A DNA stretch of 64,000 nucleotides, taken from Sphingomonas faeni. GTDB taxonomy: Bacteria > Pseudomonadota > Alphaproteobacteria > Sphingomonadales > Sphingomonadaceae. The position numbers and the translations under genes were made by a program. Of the stretch, positions 61,055 through 64,000 are shown one piece after another; position 1 is the stretch's first letter, and each line of letters opens with the position of its first letter. The DNA is taken from assembly GCF_024273235.1 (NCBI RefSeq), contig NZ_JANBVH010000020.1:26925-90924 (forward strand), in the 5' to 3' direction. The notes under the pieces were generated by a model, which was given only the letters and a program-made list of their open reading frames with translations, was not told the origin of the DNA and made no database searches.

Positions 61055-63142
61055 ATGCTCTCCATCATGCTCGCTGCCGCAGCGGCCAGCAGCGCTGCGC
61101 CTGTCCCTTCGGAACGACAGGCGCCCCAAAGAGAACGCGCGCTCGACGAGGAGATCGTGGTCACGGGGGCGGTGCCCAGCTATGGCGTCGACACCGTTCA
61201 GGTCGGCGCGTTCCGCAATCGCAGCGTGCTCGACACGCCCGCGACGGTCAACGTCGTGGACCGCACGCTTTTGAACGATCAGGGCGCGCTGGGTCTGGAC
61301 GATGCGCTGCGCAACACACCCGGCGTGACGCAGCAGACAACCAGCCCGTTCAACAGCAACACCTTCCTGGCGCGGGGCATCGCGATCGATGCCCAAACCA
61401 ATTACCGGCTGAACGGCGGCCTGCCGATCGTCAACTTTGCGCCGATGCCATTGGAAGACAAGGAGCGGGTTGAACTGCTCAAAGGGGCGTCTGCGCTGTA
61501 CTATGGCATCGCGACGCCGTCGGGCGTCGTCAATCTCGTGACCAAGCGCGCCGGCGCACGCGATGTGACCGTCGCCTACGGGATCGGCGACAGCGAGGGC
61601 GGCTTTGGCGGCGGCGTGGACATCGGCCGGCGCTTCGGCAGCACACGCCAGCTCGGTCTGCGGGTCAACGCCTTCTCGGCACGCACGCGGTCGACCACCG
61701 ATGGCGTCGGCGGCGACCGGCAGGTGTTGAGCGGCGCGCTCGACTGGACCGCAAGTGATCGCCTCACGCTGCATGCCGACGCCGAATATTACCGTCGCAA
61801 AGGCGAGGAGCCGGGCGGCATCACGCTCCCGGGTGCGGTGGGCGGCTTCATAACCTTGCCGGCGGTCTCCTCGCCGCGGCAACGCTATGCACCCGATGGC
61901 GCGCCTTTCACGACGCAGGGCCTGAACATGGTTGCCCGTGCCGACTACCAAATCTCGCCCGGCTGGTCCGCGCGTGTCGAAGGCGGCATCGCCAACGCGT
62001 ACCGGGATCGCATGATCGCGACGCTCGGCACGATCAATCTCGCGACCGGTGCTGGGCGCCTCACGCTGACCGGAACGCCTGGCCAGTTCTGGCAGAACCG
62101 CTACGTCCGGGGCGAACTGGCGGGGACGTTCACGACCGGGCCGGTCGATCACGACCTCCTGGTCGGCGTGGCAACGACACGGCAATACCGGGCCGATCAG
62201 CAGCAGGTGAGATATGCAGCCGTTGCTCAGAACCTCTACGACCCGGTGACGGTCGATCTGTCGAGCCTGGTGGTCGCCTCGCGCGCCGTGAACCGCGGCA
62301 ACACGGTGAACGACACCGGCGTCTATGTCATGGACGTCATGTCGCTCGGCCAGAGCATCGACATCGTCGGCGGCGTCCGCGGCGTCAGCTACCGGACGCG
62401 GACCAGCGACGCCGACTACACGACTCACGCCGTCACGCCCACCGCCGCGCTGATTCTGCATCCGACCGCAGCGACCAGCCTGTACGCCTCGTACATTCAG
62501 GGCCTCGAAAGCGCCGGCGTCGCACCGGACGGGACAGCCAATGTCGGGGAGACACTGGGACCGGCACGCAGTCGCCAATGGGAAATCGGTGCGCGCGCCG
62601 CGATCCTCGGCGCCACTGTCTCGCTGTCGTGGTTCGATATCGATCGTGCGCTCGCCTATACCGATGCGACCAACGTCTATGTCGCCAATGGGCGCGCCAG
62701 TCATCGGGGTATCGAAGGCTCGATTCTCGGCGCGATCGGCCATGGATTCGATGTGTCGCTTACTGGTCAGTATCTCGACGCCGTCCAAAAGCGGACCGGA
62801 TCGGCCTCGCTCGACGGCAAACGCGTGCTCAACGCGCCGCGCTGGTCAGGTTCGGCGTTCGTCCAATACCGCCCTCCCGCATGGGATCGCTTCGCGATCA
62901 ATGCCGGAGCCTATTACATCGGCACGCGCTTCGCAGATGCAGTCAACCTGGCGCGCCTGCCCGGTTTCGTGACCTACAGTGCAGGCGCCAGTTACCGTGT
63001 CCCACTCGAGGACGGCAAGACACTGACGCTGCGCGTGAACGGGGATAATCTGACCGACAAACGATATTGGGCGACAGGTGGCACGACCCTCTATGTCGGC
63101 GCGGCTCGCACGATCAGGGTGTCGGCGGCATTCGATCTCTAG
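61055..63142 (+). CDS. TonB-dependent siderophore receptor, second
   Basis: The 695-residue protein starts MLSIMLAAAAASSAAPVPSE (signal peptide), with TonB box EEIVVTGAVPSY. The plug includes LDTPATVNVVDRTLLNDQGA, FLARGIAIDAQTNYRLNGGL and VELLKGASALYYGIATPSGV. The barrel ends KRYWATGGTTLYVGAARTIR... It differs clearly from the first receptor in plug sequence, so its ligand probably differs. The ATG at 61055 is preceded by AAGGG. The frame opens upstream to 60836, but the signal peptide fixes the start. It is separated from the first receptor by 288 bases that hold no other gene. Confidence 0.92.
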   Translation: MLSIMLAAAAASSAAPVPSERQAPQRERALDEEIVVTGAVPSYGVDTVQVGAFRNRSVLDTPATVNVVDRTLLNDQGALGLDDALRNTPGVTQQTTSPFNSNTFLARGIAIDAQTNYRLNGGLPIVNFAPMPLEDKERVELLKGASALYYGIATPSGVVNLVTKRAGARDVTVAYGIGDSEGGFGGGVDIGRRFGSTRQLGLRVNAFSARTRSTTDGVGGDRQVLSGALDWTASDRLTLHADAEYYRRKGEEPGGITLPGAVGGFITLPAVSSPRQRYAPDGAPFTTQGLNMVARADYQISPGWSARVEGGIANAYRDRMIATLGTINLATGAGRLTLTGTPGQFWQNRYVRGELAGTFTTGPVDHDLLVGVATTRQYRADQQQVRYAAVAQNLYDPVTVDLSSLVVASRAVNRGNTVNDTGVYVMDVMSLGQSIDIVGGVRGVSYRTRTSDADYTTHAVTPTAALILHPTAATSLYASYIQGLESAGVAPDGTANVGETLGPARSRQWEIGARAAILGATVSLSWFDIDRALAYTDATNVYVANGRASHRGIEGSILGAIGHGFDVSLTGQYLDAVQKRTGSASLDGKRVLNAPRWSGSAFVQYRPPAWDRFAINAGAYYIGTRFADAVNLARLPGFVTYSAGASYRVPLEDGKTLTLRVNGDNLTDKRYWATGGTTLYVGAARTIRVSAAFDL

Positions 63143-63399
63143 AACAGCCAAGTCCTAGAGCGGCCCCAAGGCACCGACCGGGGCAGATTATCGGGCCATG
63201 GACTATCGGTAGTTGCGAACCACGGGGGCAAAACGCGTTGACCGGTCGCCCGCGCGACCGGGCCTCGAACCGCTCATCGCAATTGTCCGGCCGGTCAAGC
63301 CCAAGCCTTGCAGATCTCGCCTTGCCGTTCTCGATGGTGTTCGCAGACAGGGTAAGCCCGCTGGTCGGTGTCATCTCCGCCGTGTAGACGAGATGTTCA

Positions 63400-63996
63400 A
63401 TGCCCCCGCCCTATCATCCGGTACAACGACACAGGCCTCAACAATCGACGCCTCTTGAATCCGTGTTGCGAAGATCTGCCGATTTAGATGCGTCGACAGC
63501 GGCCGCCTGGATCATCGCCGTGTGGGCTGGGCTGATGATTTTGGACGGTATGACGGGACCGCATTTCTCCCTCAACTCGCTCTATCTCTTGCCGTTATGC
63601 CTAGCGACTTGGTGCTTCGGAAGGTTGGCGGGCCTGACCGGGGGCGTGATCACCGTTGTCCTTACGCTACACCTAAATGGCTTTGGTGACGGCCTTTCCG
63701 CGCAAGCTTCGTCCATCCCAACGACGACTGCCGTTTGGAACGCTGGAATGAAGACGTTCAGCGTCATATTCATCATTTTGCTTGTCGGCGCATTCCGTCG
63801 CGCATTTGACCGAGAGCGTGCGAACGCACAGATCGACCCTCTTACAGGGCTGGGAAACCGCAGGTCGTTTCAGCGCGAGTGCAAACGTCTCGAACTGTCA
63901 GCCCTGCGGGATAATCGCCTTTTGCTGTGTGGAATCATCGATCTCGACGACTTCAAAGAAGTGAATGATCGACACGGCCATGCCGCTGGCGATTAG
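63400..63996 (+). pseudogene. Membrane GGDEF protein interrupted by a stop in the catalytic domain
   Basis: A 198-codon frame carries four hydrophobic segments (AAWIIAVWAGLMILDGM, SLYLLPLCLATWCFG, LTGGVITVVLTLHL, FSVIFIILLVGAFRRAF). The beginning of a GGDEF domain follows (AQIDPLTGLGNRRSFQREC, LCGIIDLDDFKEVNDRHGHA). It ends at TAG (63994-63996) right after AAGD, where the family continues GD-E/L-VL; GAG to TAG would explain it. The GGDEF signature itself would lie beyond the stop, so no active cyclase can be made from this frame. The window ends four bases later, so continuation after the stop cannot be checked. A sequencing error is possible. Confidence 0.6.
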
Positions 63997-64000
63997 GTGC

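Noticed and set aside
13796..64000. Second copy of the tRNA-Leu 3' end (attR) in the window
   Set aside because: None was recognised by eye beyond the short TTCCGGGTACCA match next to the integrase; a computed search is needed.

Overview
The window is GC-rich alphaproteobacterial DNA, most likely from a sphingomonad (Sphingomonas or a close relative). The evidence for this is the protein set (Ros/MucR regulator, Ti-type TraA/TraC/TraD, FecI/FecR, several TonB receptors, a PepSY-flavodoxin reductase) and the dispersed intergenic inverted repeats between ordinary housekeeping genes. The species assignment is inference.

Layout. (1) 1-13.7 kb is core chromosome: the end of a helix-hairpin-helix protein, MlaA, a CNNM/CorC-type protein, an OmpA-like lipoprotein, a CsaA-type tRNA-binding protein, a GST, the gltD-gltB glutamate synthase pair, uppP and an NDUFA9-like dehydrogenase. 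It ends at a tRNA-Leu(CAG) gene. (2) A P4-type tyrosine integrase lies directly beyond the tRNA 3' end, the classic start of an integrated element. The accessory DNA from here runs to at least about 55 kb. I did not find the far attachment repeat. (3) 17.8-24.8 kb holds an AddA-like helicase-nuclease and an AddB-like nuclease, divergent from a BrxR/CapW-like WYL regulator across an AT-rich operator-like gap. An intact IS21-family element (24.85-27.36 kb, with an 8-bp target duplication) sits just beyond the WYL gene. (4) 28.1-43.5 kb is a tight four-gene minus-strand operon: a PD-(D/E)XK nuclease with a zinc ribbon, a DinG/XPD-like helicase with a four-cysteine insert, a giant protein of about 3,095 residues, and a protein with a polynucleotide-kinase-like C-terminus. 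I read the first 950 residues of the giant protein as a pPIWI_RE (prokaryotic Argonaute-related) protein. They are fused to a very long helical region and a STAND/AAA-like ATPase with winged-helix segments. (5) 44.3-48 kb carries a Ti-type relaxase TraA divergent from traC and traD, with a Q-type/Ti-like oriT candidate between them. No type IV secretion genes are visible, so the element looks mobilizable rather than self-transmissible. (6) 48-55.3 kb holds a MucR variant without the usual zinc ligands, FecI/FecR, XRE and AlpA regulators, an ArdC-like antirestriction protein, an unusual 689-residue tyrosine recombinase and a small membrane protein. (7) 55.3-64 kb has a GNAT acetyltransferase, an iron-uptake operon (PepSY-flavodoxin-reductase plus TonB receptor, behind a Fur-box-like site), a second TonB receptor, and a diguanylate cyclase interrupted by a stop codon in its catalytic domain.

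How it works together (inference): the pPIWI_RE operon has the three parts described for pPIWI_RE islands (PIWI-like protein, DinG-like helicase, nuclease) plus two additions, the STAND-type fusion and the kinase-like protein. With the neighbouring AddAB-like pair and defence-type WYL regulator it forms a defence region carried on mobilizable DNA beside a relaxase and an ArdC-like protein. That composite is the most interesting content of the window.
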